From Siderastrea siderea (taxonomy: Eukaryota > Cnidaria > Anthozoa > Scleractinia > Rhizangiidae), in contig OZ034968.1 of NCBI GenBank assembly GCA_964030785.1, positions 60,474,899-60,538,898 on the forward strand: 64,000 nt of DNA. Reading direction: 5' to 3'. The position numbers and the translations under genes are program-made. Below the pieces are notes generated by a model. The model searched no databases and had not been told where the DNA came from. It saw nothing but the letters and a program-made list of their open reading frames with translations. How positions within the stretch are numbered: position 1 is the first letter of the stretch; every line of letters starts with the position of its first letter. Shown piece after piece: positions 46,504 to 56,900 of the stretch.

Positions 46504-46687
46504 GGCAAGAGGAGTAGTTTCTTAAGAAACTGTGGTACTGCGTCGGTGGGGAAGTGAAATACAGAACTTTGGATTTATCAACTAGGTTTATAAGGCAGAT
46601 TGGCCACCGTAAAGAGATTGAAGGCTCTCAAACTCTTTACGGTGGCCAATTTACCTCATCAACCCAGCTGACAAATCCAAAGTTCAC
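46504..46687. mobile_element. Hairpin element with 7-bp target repeat
   Basis: ACAAACA flanks both sides (46497-46503, 46688-46694), and the paralogous blocks at 45045 and 47074 lack the insert. Inside, 46562-46683 folds back (CTTTGGATTTATCAACTAGG against CTGACAAATCCAAAG; GGCCACCGTAAAGAG against CTCTTTACGGTGGCC). A related half-element is at 54301-54402. Confidence 0.8.
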
Positions 46688-47385
46688 ACAAACAAGGTTT
46701 AGCTTGTCTGGCTATGCGTCTGAAAGTTTGACAAAAAACCAGTACGAGGCTGAGATAATAAAATATGCGTCCAGACGAACAACTGGGTCTTTTAATTTTT
46801 ATAAGCTTCGTTATTTTATTGTTATGTGCATTGTTTTATCCCGGTCCAGTCGGAAGACAGCAAAGAACTTTTCATCTTTCAGGTCTTTGGCCGAAATGAT
46901 AATTACTGTAAATTAAAAAAGCAATCAGTATTGTGAAGTTCGAACAACTACTTTAATTAAATGTTATACGGTCTTTCCAAATGCTTGTAAATTTTAATTT
47001 TTAGATTAAAAAAACAAAATGAGTCTTTTTTGTAACAGAGGAATATTATCTACCGGGGAAGAAGTAAGACAAACAAGGTCTAGCTCAACTGGTTATAGGT
47101 CTGAAAGTTTGGATGTGCAAAAACGGTACGAATAAGATAATAAGATATGCGTCCAGACGAACAACCGGGCTCTAGGGCTTCTCATGAAGACGAACTATGA
47201 AATACATAACATAATCAATTGGTTCGTCCCATATTATACGAATAAAGCGTCGGTAGCCTTTTTCAACGTCCGTTTTGCACTATAACCAATGGGTGGAAGG
47301 CGCGGTAATTAAATCCTTCGATGTTTTCGTTGCATTACTAGGCAATAAAAAGCAATGGTTGTAAAACCCGATAACTGGGCAGGGA

Positions 47386-47443
47386 CCACTTGAGCCCTCG
47401 CAAAAGTGGCGACCTCGCAAAACGTGGGCTGTTTTCTCAGGCT
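47386..47443. mobile_element. Truncated relative of the 2781-3046 MITE
   Basis: Carries CCACTTGAGCCCTCGCAAAA then GTGGCGACCTCGCAAAACGT and GGGCTGTTTTCTCAGGCT, i.e. both subterminal ends joined after loss of the middle. Confidence 0.75.
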
Positions 47444-48180
47444 AACCATTACTTGGTTTCCCCAGTTAGATCTAATTTTCATATGGGCCATACACGGAAA
47501 CAGAATAGAAACGGGATAGTCTACAAAAGTTCAAGTCGCCTTACTCTCATTTGGAGTGCACTCGAAGGAACTCTATCTTGAAGAGTTTGAACCTGCACTC
47601 GCTATCGTTTGGCCTCTCGTGTACTCTCATTGACTCTTTTCTGCTCTTAAAGAGTTGAACTTTTGTCTACTTTCGTTTTCGTCTGCATGGCCCGGGTATA
47701 ATGAACTGTTAAATCAACAGACCCTCGTTTTATATAATGTCGATTATCTCGAAACCTAGCCAGATACTTTATGACGAAATGTGGAGGATTTGAGCAAGGT
47801 GGGCTATGGTGACAGCTGTTGCTAGGTTCGAGCCAGTAGAAAATAAACTTTGGTCATATGTTAAAAAGATGGTGTAGTACCAAGGAAACCGAAGTTTGTC
47901 TTCTATGGGAAATTTTGATTTCAAAAGACACACCTCAAGGCCGAAAAACTGTTACCAGCCTTCCTAAATGTCCTATGGCTTTGTTATCCTTCTGTTTCCT
48001 TGATCTCGATCGTTACATATTCCTGCGCTGGGTTTTTAACCACGTTGGACCAATTAGTCATGAGTGCTCGTAAAACATAAAATTGTGCACGGCTCAATTT
48101 TGGGTGGGGGTGTGCCGCTGGGACTCTGAAACCCTTTACCCTGTGGCAGACCAAGTTCAGCTGCACCAAAACTCTGGGAA

Positions 48181-48410
48181 GCAGGGATGGCGCAGTGGTG
48201 AGAGCGCTCGTCTCCCACCAATGTGGCCCGGGTTCGATTCCCGCACTAGGCGTCATATGTGGGTTGAGTTTGTTGTTGGTTCTTGTCCTTGCTCCGAGAG
48301 GTTTTTCTCCGGGTACTCCGGTTTTCCCCTCTCCTCAAAAACCAACATTTCCAAATTCCAATTCGATCTGGAAACAGTGTAAGAAGAGCCACTTATACCA
48401 CTGCTAATCC

Positions 48411-48441
<31 letters not shown>

Positions 48442-48450
48442 TCTATTTAT
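48181..48450 (+). repeat. tRNA-derived SINE with (ATTT)n tail
   Basis: A box TGGCGCAGTGGTGAGAGCGC at 48188 and a perfect B box GGTTCGATTCC at 48231-48241. The tRNA-like head is followed by a body with CTCCGAGAGGTTTTTCTCCG and GTACTCCGGTTTTCCCCTCT, and a (TTTA)n tail at 48410-48446. It resembles a very abundant coral SINE from memory. The tail and box spacing suggest a full-length copy. Confidence 0.88.
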
Positions 48451-48464
48451 TTTAACTCTCTAAT

Positions 48465-48672
48465 ACAACTTCAAAGAAGCGAGGCTAATCGAACAGCTAG
48501 AATTTTAATAGGATTGCCCAATATTTCGGTCTTCATCAGGCCGTTTGCCTTCAATTTCAATTAGCTTTTCTAGACCCTGATGAAGGTTAGTTTTGTCTTA
48601 TCGAAATATTGGGCAATCTTATTAAAATACTACAAGTAGATGTTCGATCAGCCTTGCTTCTTTGAAGTTGTT
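48465..48672. mobile_element. Foldback element, 208 bp
   Basis: AACTTCAAAGAAGCGAGGCT at the left is mirrored by AGCCTTGCTTCTTTGAAGTT at the right. The second arm block (AGGATTGCCCAATATTTCG) is mirrored too. Confidence 0.85.
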
Positions 48673-48869
48673 TTATCTAGTCCACTGTTGATCCTAATCT
48701 AGACGAAGATCCAGCTATAAATCACTCCTGTTTGTACAAGCGGTCCTTGCTTAGTTTATAGAAGTCATCAAAACTCCCGACTCGCCGCGTGTCAATCCTT
48801 AGTTTTCCAATAAATGATACCCTATTCTAGACCAAAACTCTCTGATTTCTACACCCTGTCCTAGACTAA

Positions 48870-49138
48870 AGCGGTTTTCAATTGAGTGTCGAAAGTAATT
48901 CGCGTTTTGCTTTGGTTTTGCTTTACTTCGCTCTTTACATCTCGCGCCACTTTCTCGACCAATCAGAAGTAAAACTCAAACCAATTGCGACTTGCTCGCA
49001 CGCGTTTTCCCGCGCTTGGCGCTAGTGACATGTATTTGCTTCGAGTTCTGATTGGTTCATTGGATAATTTGTGTTTGTTGTGATTGGCTGGGATAATTAC
49101 TTTGGTTCTGGTTTTACGACACTCATTTGAAAAGCGCT
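48870..49138. mobile_element. MITE of the AGCGGTTTTCAA family, copy 1
   Basis: Inverted ends AGCGGTTTTCAATTGAGTGT and AGCGCTTTTCAAATGAGTGT (reversed). CTAA is duplicated at 48866-48869 and 49139-49142. The uninterrupted target is visible near 26298-26310. Subterminal CAAAGCAAAACGCGAATTAC-type sequence is shared with the copies at 53229 and 53561. Confidence 0.85.
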
Positions 49139-49899
49139 CTAAATTGCTTGAAAACCATAACCCTCGCAGCGGCTCATACCCATATTGCTTGTTTATGGGA
49201 GTACCGCCCCCCCCCCCCCCCCCCGGGCGTTTAACATAAACTGCGGCAGGAAAGGAATTCCCAGCTGGAATATGCGCTGCAGTTCCTTTCTTCCACACTG
49301 TTCACAAGCATCACGCGTGTGCGAACATTTCATGTTGCTCGATTCTCATCTTGTTATGGCGTAGAGCTTTTTCAAAAATGCTCACCATTCATGTCCCAGA
49401 AAAATAGCAGTTGTATACGGCAGACATTAATGAAATATAACCAGAGGTAAAGGTTAGGTCGCATTGTGTGCACAGTGTGATCTTCCTCCAAATCGGTAGT
49501 AGGGGAATGGTTACTTTCCTCATACAAATCTCCTTGAATTGTATTCTCAATACTTTTTTAGCCTTTAAAACCAAATCACCCAAACTTTTTAGGATGGCGC
49601 ATTTCACAACACTTTTTTAAAACCGGTTTCTTGGCATTTGAGGTAAACAGTGAACACAGTGGCAGGCATTTTCTTAGTTAGTCACATAGTTTACTTATAG
49701 TTACATCTTTAGGCAAGTTATGCTGTCAACGCTGTCTCATTAAGGGCACGTGATCAACCGTCACGCGCTTCAATCACGCCGTAAATAGTCATGTGACCTA
49801 ATTTGTATACATCAGGGCATTCATTATGTTAGTATTTGTAAACTCAGTCTGCCAACGTTTCACCTTTTTATGGCTTGGTCCTGAAAAGCAGGACCATCT

Positions 49900-50340
49900 C
49901 GTAACGTTTTGGTGAGATTAAAAGACAAGGCATGCATTAATTTTCCTAAATCCATGAAAAAAGAAAAGAATGAGGTCTGTACTGCCTGAAGAACTCAATA
50001 CATGCACGACGCTAGTCTTACGTAGGCACAAGCATAAGCCGAAAGATGTTCACACATACGATAACCACAAGCATAAGGAACGTCTCATGGAATTCAGACT
50101 ACCCACAACCCACTGCGAGCAGGTTTGAACACCCCACAATCCATTGCAATGATATCCTTAAGCAGCGGGATTCAAAACGAGTCTGTCGTGAAAATCCAAC
50201 CCCACCCTATAAGCTACATACATAAATGCAGACCCCATCAGCCTTGTCAGGTTTTCAAAATTTATTCTCGCATGCTGTCTGCTGAATAAACCCAAATCTT
50301 TACTGACACTACACAGAACTAAGAGAACATAAAAAAACAA
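49900..50340. repeat. Further copy of the GFP-cluster 5' flank
   Basis: GTAGGCACAAGC (50025) and CAAAACGAGTCTG...CCAACCCCACCCT, then TCAGGTTTTCAAAATTTATTCTC (50250), follow the same order as 20998-21030 and 21604-21695. It lies 10 kb beyond the last recognised GFP-like exon. Confidence 0.55.
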
Positions 50341-52640
50341 AGAAGGTTCTGATTTGTTTCACTTTGGTCCGGCTCCCTGAGCTGCACTTACAATGCATTT
50401 TTATTAATCAACACAACGACTACAAACCATCCCATATAGAACATAAATCATAACAAAAAGTTGACCTCTATTTCCTATTTGATTCGCATCGATCAAAACC
50501 AAAGGCAGTCTCTAGCCTGTCCCAGCTTCCAAGACATTCTCGCAAATTTTGTTTTCACTTCAAATTTCTTATTTCTTCTGTCACTTATGTCTGAGATCCT
50601 GGAACAGGTTAATTGGGCAATGCCCCTGGAGATGTAGGCCACACTATTGGCTCTTTTCACTCGACTGGAACAACCAGTATTGCAATCTAAAATCTTCTCG
50701 AGCACGTGAATGCAAAAGAAAACCTGGTATTACTGAAATTTTTGGGAAAAGAGGTCAACCTCAAGAATAACATCCAATTTTCCAAGATGTTCTCACAAAA
50801 AATCTCAGTTATACTTGATTTCCTTCGCAGACGTACTAGGATTATCAATTGTCCATGGAGCATTTTGGCAAAGCAACGGTTTATACATTTTTTTAAAACT
50901 TTTACCCGGTAAACTCATGTTTTATCAAGTTTTCTTATTTTTGAGTTGAATGGAAAGGACTCTTCCCTAGGTATTTTAATTTTTTAATCCCTGTGCACAT
51001 ACCTTCCTTTTGTAGTAAATATAAAGTGGGCCATAAACCTCTGTTTGTTTACTTAGGTTTCTAAAGGCTGTGTTCAAGGGTGCAACTTTCAGGGGCACCC
51101 AACGAGAAACTTTCAGCAAGATACTTGAAATATCATTTTTGCTTTCTTAGATTGTTTCAGAGCTTTTTAAAGACATATTTGTGTAAGCTAATACCGATTG
51201 ATCTATTCGGCGTTTTTAGCTAAAAATTCAGGCCGCAGAAAATTCTAGGAAACTAAATCCTATCCGCCGAATTTTCGAGCTGCTGATGGCTCTCCGAAAA
51301 TGCAAGGTGACCTTATTTTGCACTCTAAACGACATATTTGTCCCTATGAAAACAATAGGAACTAACAAGTCCTCTTGTTACGAAAGTCTGACGTGATGTT
51401 TCGCCGAAGAAATCTTTAGCTTTCACTGCAATTAAATCCGAAAATCTCAGGCGAGTTTAGGCCTTCCGAACAGATATTCCCCGAAACGAACCGTTGGGTG
51501 CCCCTGAACTTTGCTACATGCAACATGTGTACGATAGTTTTAACCCTTAAAGCCCCAATAGTGATCAGCATCTCATTTCTCCTCACATAACCACTACTTG
51601 ATCAAACATACCGGTTATGAGAATGGAAGAAATGATCATCAAAGATAAGATTTCTTGATTTTTCATGCAAATTCTCCAAACCAGTACCATACGAAGTATG
51701 TGAAGAACAGTGAGGAGAAAATGTAAGCTGATATCGGGGCTTAAAGGATAAACTGATCAGGGATCCCTTCAATCTCACTACAGGAAGCATCACTGTTAAG
51801 TTCCGTTTTTTCCTAACTCATTCTTTTAATTGTCATAATTTTTATTTATGTATCACATTTTTTGTTGTAGAGAACTCTGGGATCGAAGGCCACGAGGTTG
51901 TTAGAACATGAACCATTATAAGATGATTACTTCAACGACGTCTAGACACCGTCTAACAAAACTGTGGTCTAAACCAAGTGTAAACTGGCCAACCCAAATA
52001 TTTTTGCGTCATTCACGTAGTTAACCGTTTCAGTAGGCACACAACACAGACTAAATAAATACTCTTAAATCACGTCAAACTTAAATAATCAGCCTTACAT
52101 GATTTAAAAATCCTCGTAAAATGTTCCAGTCCCATTTACAAAATATAGCTTCCTTTTAGCCATCACTGCCATTAATGTTGTAGACATGTTATGAGTATGT
52201 TACATGCAACAAAGTTGTAGGTCTACCGTCGCTGTCCTGTCCCAACTGCCTTTCACAACACAACATAATTCAGCGTTTTGCTTTCACTTAGTGTTCCCTG
52301 GTTCCTGTTCAGGGTTGTGGTCGCACAGATGCATAGTTTACCAACACAATGGAATCCGAGAGGAATTTCTCTGTCTGATACTTGTATTATGCCTCTTCAG
52401 TGACAAAACGTCTGAAACAGAACAAAAATCAAACGCAAAAGGTTACTAGTTGTCAGCCCAGACCAAACGAGTTGCATGTCATTGTAAGTTTAGAAATGCC
52501 ACCTTCTGTAAACAAGATTGCTGCAGTCCTTACAGGACGCAAGCTACATTTTTAACTTAAGAAAGGATTTTGAAAGGACAGACTATTACAAATATCATTC
52601 AATTTCATTCGCAATCGCAATCGCAATCGCAATCTCTCAA
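50341..52640. other. Gene-poor stretch
   Basis: I see no exon or RNA gene; 51550-51745 holds the second member of the repeat at 44440-44645. (TCGCAA)n occurs at 52611-52634. The longer frame at 52518-52973 runs through a foldback element and is not a gene. Confidence 0.45.
51550..51745. repeat. Interspersed repeat pair, member 2
   Basis: See 44440-44645. Contains CCCAATAGTGATCAGCATCT, GAAATGATCATCAAAGATAA and GAGGAGAAAATGTAAGCTGA. Confidence 0.65.
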
Positions 52641-52650
52641 CTATATTATA

Positions 52651-52846
52651 AAACAAATAAAAAAAAAGTCAAAACCGTGCTTTGTTCTGTTATAAAGCAC
52701 GCAAGGAAGTGCCGAGCGGAGCACTCAAGAGGTAGGGAGAAGCCCTCACCTGCGGCTCGTGTTCAACCTACACTTCTTTCGTGCTCTCGTCACTTCCTTG
52801 TGTGCTTTTTAACAGAACAGAGCACGGTTTCGACTTTTTATTTGTT
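52651..52846. mobile_element. Foldback element, 196 bp
   Basis: The arms begin AAACAAATAAAAA...GTC(A/G)AAACCGTGCT and mirror through AAGCAC(G/A)CAAGGAAGTG. Only about 80 bp lie in the loop. Confidence 0.85.
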
Positions 52847-53042
52847 AGTTAATCCCCCTGGATGGGATGCTAGTCCATCACAGAGTTACCCACGGCATTT
52901 TTTCACCAGTACCCATTTCTACATCAGTGGAGCACTGGAGGTAGTTGACAAAAACAACACGACAACATATTGAGACTAGCCTTCGAACCATTATCCTTTT
53001 GTTCTTTTGATCAATAGAGCAATTGAGAGTTCAGCTATACCA

Positions 53043-53215
53043 TCAGACTGCGAGTAGTCTCTAATTCTGGCGATAATGATTGTTGGGGCGGGTGAAATAC
53101 ACACAAGCGCGCGCGCGAAATTTCCTAGCGTTGCGTCTACTCGAAATTTTGCGCGCGCGCGCGTGTGTATTTCGCCCGCCCCACAATCGCCATATTCAAG
53201 ACTACTCGCAGTCTA
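53043..53215. mobile_element. hAT-like MITE with 8-bp target duplication and CG-rich arms
   Basis: CTATACCA stands at 53035-53042 and 53216-53223. The ends are (C)AGACTGCGAGTAGTCT and its inverse. Each arm holds an alternating (CG)n run (GCGCGCGCGCG). An 8-bp duplication is typical of hAT elements. Confidence 0.88.
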
Positions 53216-53228
53216 CTATACCACTAAT

Positions 53229-53506
53229 GCGGTTTTCAAATGAGCGTGGTAAAACCAAACCCAAAGTGATTATTCTTACTAACCAATCACAACTAGAACG
53301 GAACACATGATAAACTAATCGAAAACCAAAGCAAATTAATAAGCATCAAGCGCGGGAAAACGCGCGCGGGAAAGTCACGATTGGTTTTGGTTTACTTTTG
53401 ATTGGTTGAGAAAGTGGCAGGAGTTGCTTTGACCAATCACACGATGTTGTCACGCGAAACCAAAGCAAACGCAAATTGCTTTTGACAGTCAATTAAAAAC
53501 GGCTTC
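53229..53506. mobile_element. MITE of the AGCGGTTTTCAA family, copy 2
   Basis: Starts GCGGTTTTCAAATGAGCGTG and shares AACCAATCACAAC, CGCGGGAAAACGCG and the GTTTACTTTTGATTGGTTGA block with the copies at 48870 and 53561. Confidence 0.75.
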
Positions 53507-53560
53507 AAACCACCTGGCTTATTCAATTCATTGTACTGCACAACTATATTGCCATTAGAG

Positions 53561-53848
53561 AGCTTTTCAAATGAGTGTCGTAAAACCAAAACCAAACTTA
53601 TTATACCCCGGCCAATCACAACAAACACAAATTACACAATGAACTACGTAATCAAAACTCGAAGCAAATAGATGTAACCGGCGCCAAGCGCGAGAAAACG
53701 CGTGCGAGCAAGTCACGATTGGTTTGAGTTTTACCTCTGATTGGTCGAGAAAGTGGCGTGTGATTTCTTAACCAATCAAAGAACGAAGTAAAGCAAAACC
53801 AAAGCAAAACGCGAATTACTTTCGACACTCGATTGAAAACCCGGCGCT
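53561..53848. mobile_element. MITE of the AGCGGTTTTCAA family, copy 3
   Basis: Ends AGCTTTTCAAATGAGTGTCG and, reversed, AGCGCCGGGTTTTCAATCGA. It lies just beyond the AUP1 stop codon, so AUP1 transcripts may include it in the 3' untranslated region. Confidence 0.78.
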
Positions 53849-53938
53849 CTATGACAGGTCGAACAACGAAAGGTCATTATCACGAAAAGGTAGATGAAAC
53901 TCATCATTGCAATCAAGACAAAGCAGGAACCGTTTAAT

Positions 53939-56900
53939 TTACCTTCGTGCATTTTCCAGCATCATTGCCTTCCGTTGATCAAGCAGTTTTTGCCGTTCAT
54001 CCGGAGAGCGCGAGAATGTTATTGTTTGTGGTTTGGTTGGTGTTGTCTAGAAGAGAAAAATCTCAGCTTAACTGTAGAATGCCCAACCTCTTCGAAGCTA
54101 TACCCCTAAAACAGAGGTTACCCGGCCACGTGGCTACGCCGCTGCTATCCCCGTAGCAGCCGCGTAGAACGACAAGTATGTCTACTTGTCGTTCTTTAAA
54201 AGTGCGCAAAGGAAGAGGCATGAACAGCCACACACCCAGTATTTTTGGAGGGGTGCAGCTTCGAAGTGGCAGGGTATTCTGCAGTTACAGAAAACCATGA
54301 AATTTTGGATTTATCAACTGAGTTGATAAGGTAAATTAGCCACCGTAAAAAGACTGACTAACGTTCGAAACGTCAGCTTTCAATTTCTTTACGGTGGCCA
54401 AGATTGAGAGAAGATTGAGGAGCGCGAGCGGCGAGGTTTGCGTAATTAATTAATTTCGACTTGCGCGTAGGATCTGAGGAAAATAGGACGACAGCTCGTA
54501 GTCTTTTCATAAATGTAAGTACAAAGGAAATTTTGTTCAGAGTTCTAATGAAGGCTCTGTCCAAAGCTAACTGGAAAGAAGCTATGGTAGTTTTTGAAGT
54601 GAAAGGGAGAACCAGAGTGCCTGAAAAAAACAAAATTGTCTGAAGAAGACAACGAACAACAAACACAACCTACATATGAAGCTGAGCCCAGAAACTAAAC
54701 TTAACCCTTTCACTCCCAGAGTCAGTTAAGGAGACATTTAATTTGGTTCTGACTTTTGAGTCTGTGCATGAAATCCTATATGGTGTCACCATTCAAATGA
54801 AAAATCTTCAGCAGCACTACTTATTTTACAAAATGAAATTTGGGATTTGTCTTGAATTTTAATTTTAGGCACTCTTGGGAGTAAAAAGGTTAAAAGACAT
54901 TGGCTGAAGGTGCAAGAAACAAATCTTGCCACAAAACCGACCCTACTCCCCCAAGGAGTAGATTATTGAATCAATGAGTAATAAAACCAAATTGAATTAA
55001 TGAACTTCAGTTAACCTGCTTTAAGTATCCATGAGAATGAATATTTTGATTTTGATACTGAACGACACTTACCTCATTAGAAAGTCTCGTAGGACTACTC
55101 TTAACATCATTGGGTGATTCTCCTTCGCTGCTTTCTTTCTCTGGTACATAGCTAACTCTTCCCTCCAGAATATTCGTGATGGTTGTATCTACGCAATGCG
55201 TTCGGCCTTAAGCAAGTAAATAACAACAACAAATTAGAATTTAAGAAGTGAGAAACCAGAGGGATGTTTATTATTATTATTTTTTTTTGTGGTCTGACTG
55301 AAGTTCTTCGCAAAGGCAACAAGAAGACCCAATGACTTTTGAACTGCCTTCCGGCATACCAACCTAAAAACGTCAACTGTCAGCTAAGAAATATAAAGCC
55401 TTAAAAAACAATGCAGAGAGAAAGTTACATGTCAAGCTAGATGGCCATTAATGTATGTTAATAGTCAAACATAGCTTCAAGGGATAGAATGCACTTAGAT
55501 TGCGTACAGAACTATGATTTATCATCTAATGTTAAAAGGTGCTATTGACAGGCACAACAAATGTGTACATTAAACTGAAAAGGTAAACAAAATGTTTAAA
55601 AAAATCAGCTAACGTCGCATCCAGCTATTTGGAATGCTTCAGATGCCTCTCTTTGCCCCCAGTTGCCAGGGGCATAAGTGCAAACGTCCCAAGCCTCCGG
55701 AAGTGACAAGAGGTGGCTGTATTCCCAGGCTAATGTTTGCAACGTTGCCAACAAATTAACAAGAAAAGCCACAGGGGTATTAGACCCCGCCGTTGTTCTT
55801 CCTCACCTCGGGGTGTAAAATATATTATGGTCACTCAAGATACAAGCTCTAGCCCCTGTAGCGAAAGACACGACGGGTATCTGTTTGGCCAAGCAAAAAC
55901 CGAGTGGAAAAAACAGAGCATGGAAAAAGAAAAAAACAAACGGGTATTACTAGACCCGTCCTGACGGCGGGGTAATTACTCACTCAAGTCTCTTGCTATT
56001 GCAGTTGAAGGGACGTGCGGCAGCACCTCTTTGACCTGCTGTACCATTCGTGTCAGCCTTGTGTTTGGACTGGCATTGTTAGGGTCTTGATTAGGAGACG
56101 CTCTGCCATTTTGGACTGGCTTGGGTTGCTGGGATTGGGACCTCGCCAGAGCTGCAACACATGTTACTAGAATTATCTAATACTAGTTGATAACAGGGTC
56201 CACATTTTTATAAACGTGAAATTAATATTGTGTTGACAGGTGAAGGGTCTGTTAATCTATATTAACCTCTAACTAAAATTATTCAAATGTTACCGTTAAC
56301 TGAATAGAGTAAATTAAACCCTTCTCTATAAAGAGGGGCTTTTGTTGTCTATAGATTGTGCACAGAGGGCATGATCTACCGTATTTACTCGATTAAGCGC
56401 CTCCCCCGATTAAGTGCTGCATATGAGAGCAAAGATATTAAAGAGCGCCGCCCTGGAATAAGCGCCGCATTCATTCGCAACAATGCGGCGCTTAATTGAA
56501 GCATCATCTGACCGAATTGTTGGAGGAGCCAAGCTAAAAAAAAAATAATAATAAAGTACGGTGTAACTCAATCTAAACCAGCCTCAGAAATTAATTCTCC
56601 TGTAGTACAATGTTTTTCAGTTCGAAGTGGGTATCTTTTTTTATCATTTTTTGTTGACATTTTCGTGTTATCGTTTACAAATGTAACGATTTTTTAAAGG
56701 GCAATGCCCCGAATAAGCGCCGGTTCTGAAACACTTAAAAAAATTGAAGAACATCGTGGTGCTTAGTCGAGTAAATACGGTACTTGAATCCTTTGAATCT
56801 CTGGTCAGGTTACACCACAGGTTCAAGACTAGTACTGTAAACTGGATTAGAAACTGCAATACTAACTTCAATCCAGTTCAACGACTTACCTTCTACATTT

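Larger units (their letters stand above)
44650..47320. repeat. Triplicated block of roughly 0.5-1.2 kb
   Basis: Common blocks in the same order: TTTGTCTAGACAT (44938, 46350), ATTATCTA(T/C)CTGGG (45021, 46473, 47046), AAACAAGGT(G/T/C)TAGCT(C/T)G (45045, 46690, 47074) and GAAAGTTTG (46727, 47103). The copies are diverged, and the second carries an inserted hairpin element. No exon was found. Confidence 0.65.
48095..49225. repeat. Dispersed repeat (GGGGTACTCT family) broken by later insertions
   Basis: Host pieces: 48095-48178 (GGGTGGGGGTGTGCCGCTGG, GAAACCCTTTACCCT), 48810-48869 (CCCTATTCTAGACCAAAACT, CTAGACTAA) and 49139-49225 (CTAAATTGCTTGAAAACCAT, CATACCCATATTGC, poly-C). Read together they match 26060-26340. 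A SINE, a foldback element and a MITE fill the gaps. Confidence 0.75.

Noticed and set aside
52518..52973. 151-codon open frame on the plus strand
   Set aside because: It runs through the foldback element at 52651-52846 and a (TCGCAA)n tract, with low-complexity AIAIAIA residues and no motif.
53939..53943. Splice donor AAG/GTAAAT at the end of the last AUP1 exon seen
   Set aside because: It fits a donor, but no further coding exon was found to the left and the in-frame TAA gives a plausible C-terminus; kept as an alternative only.
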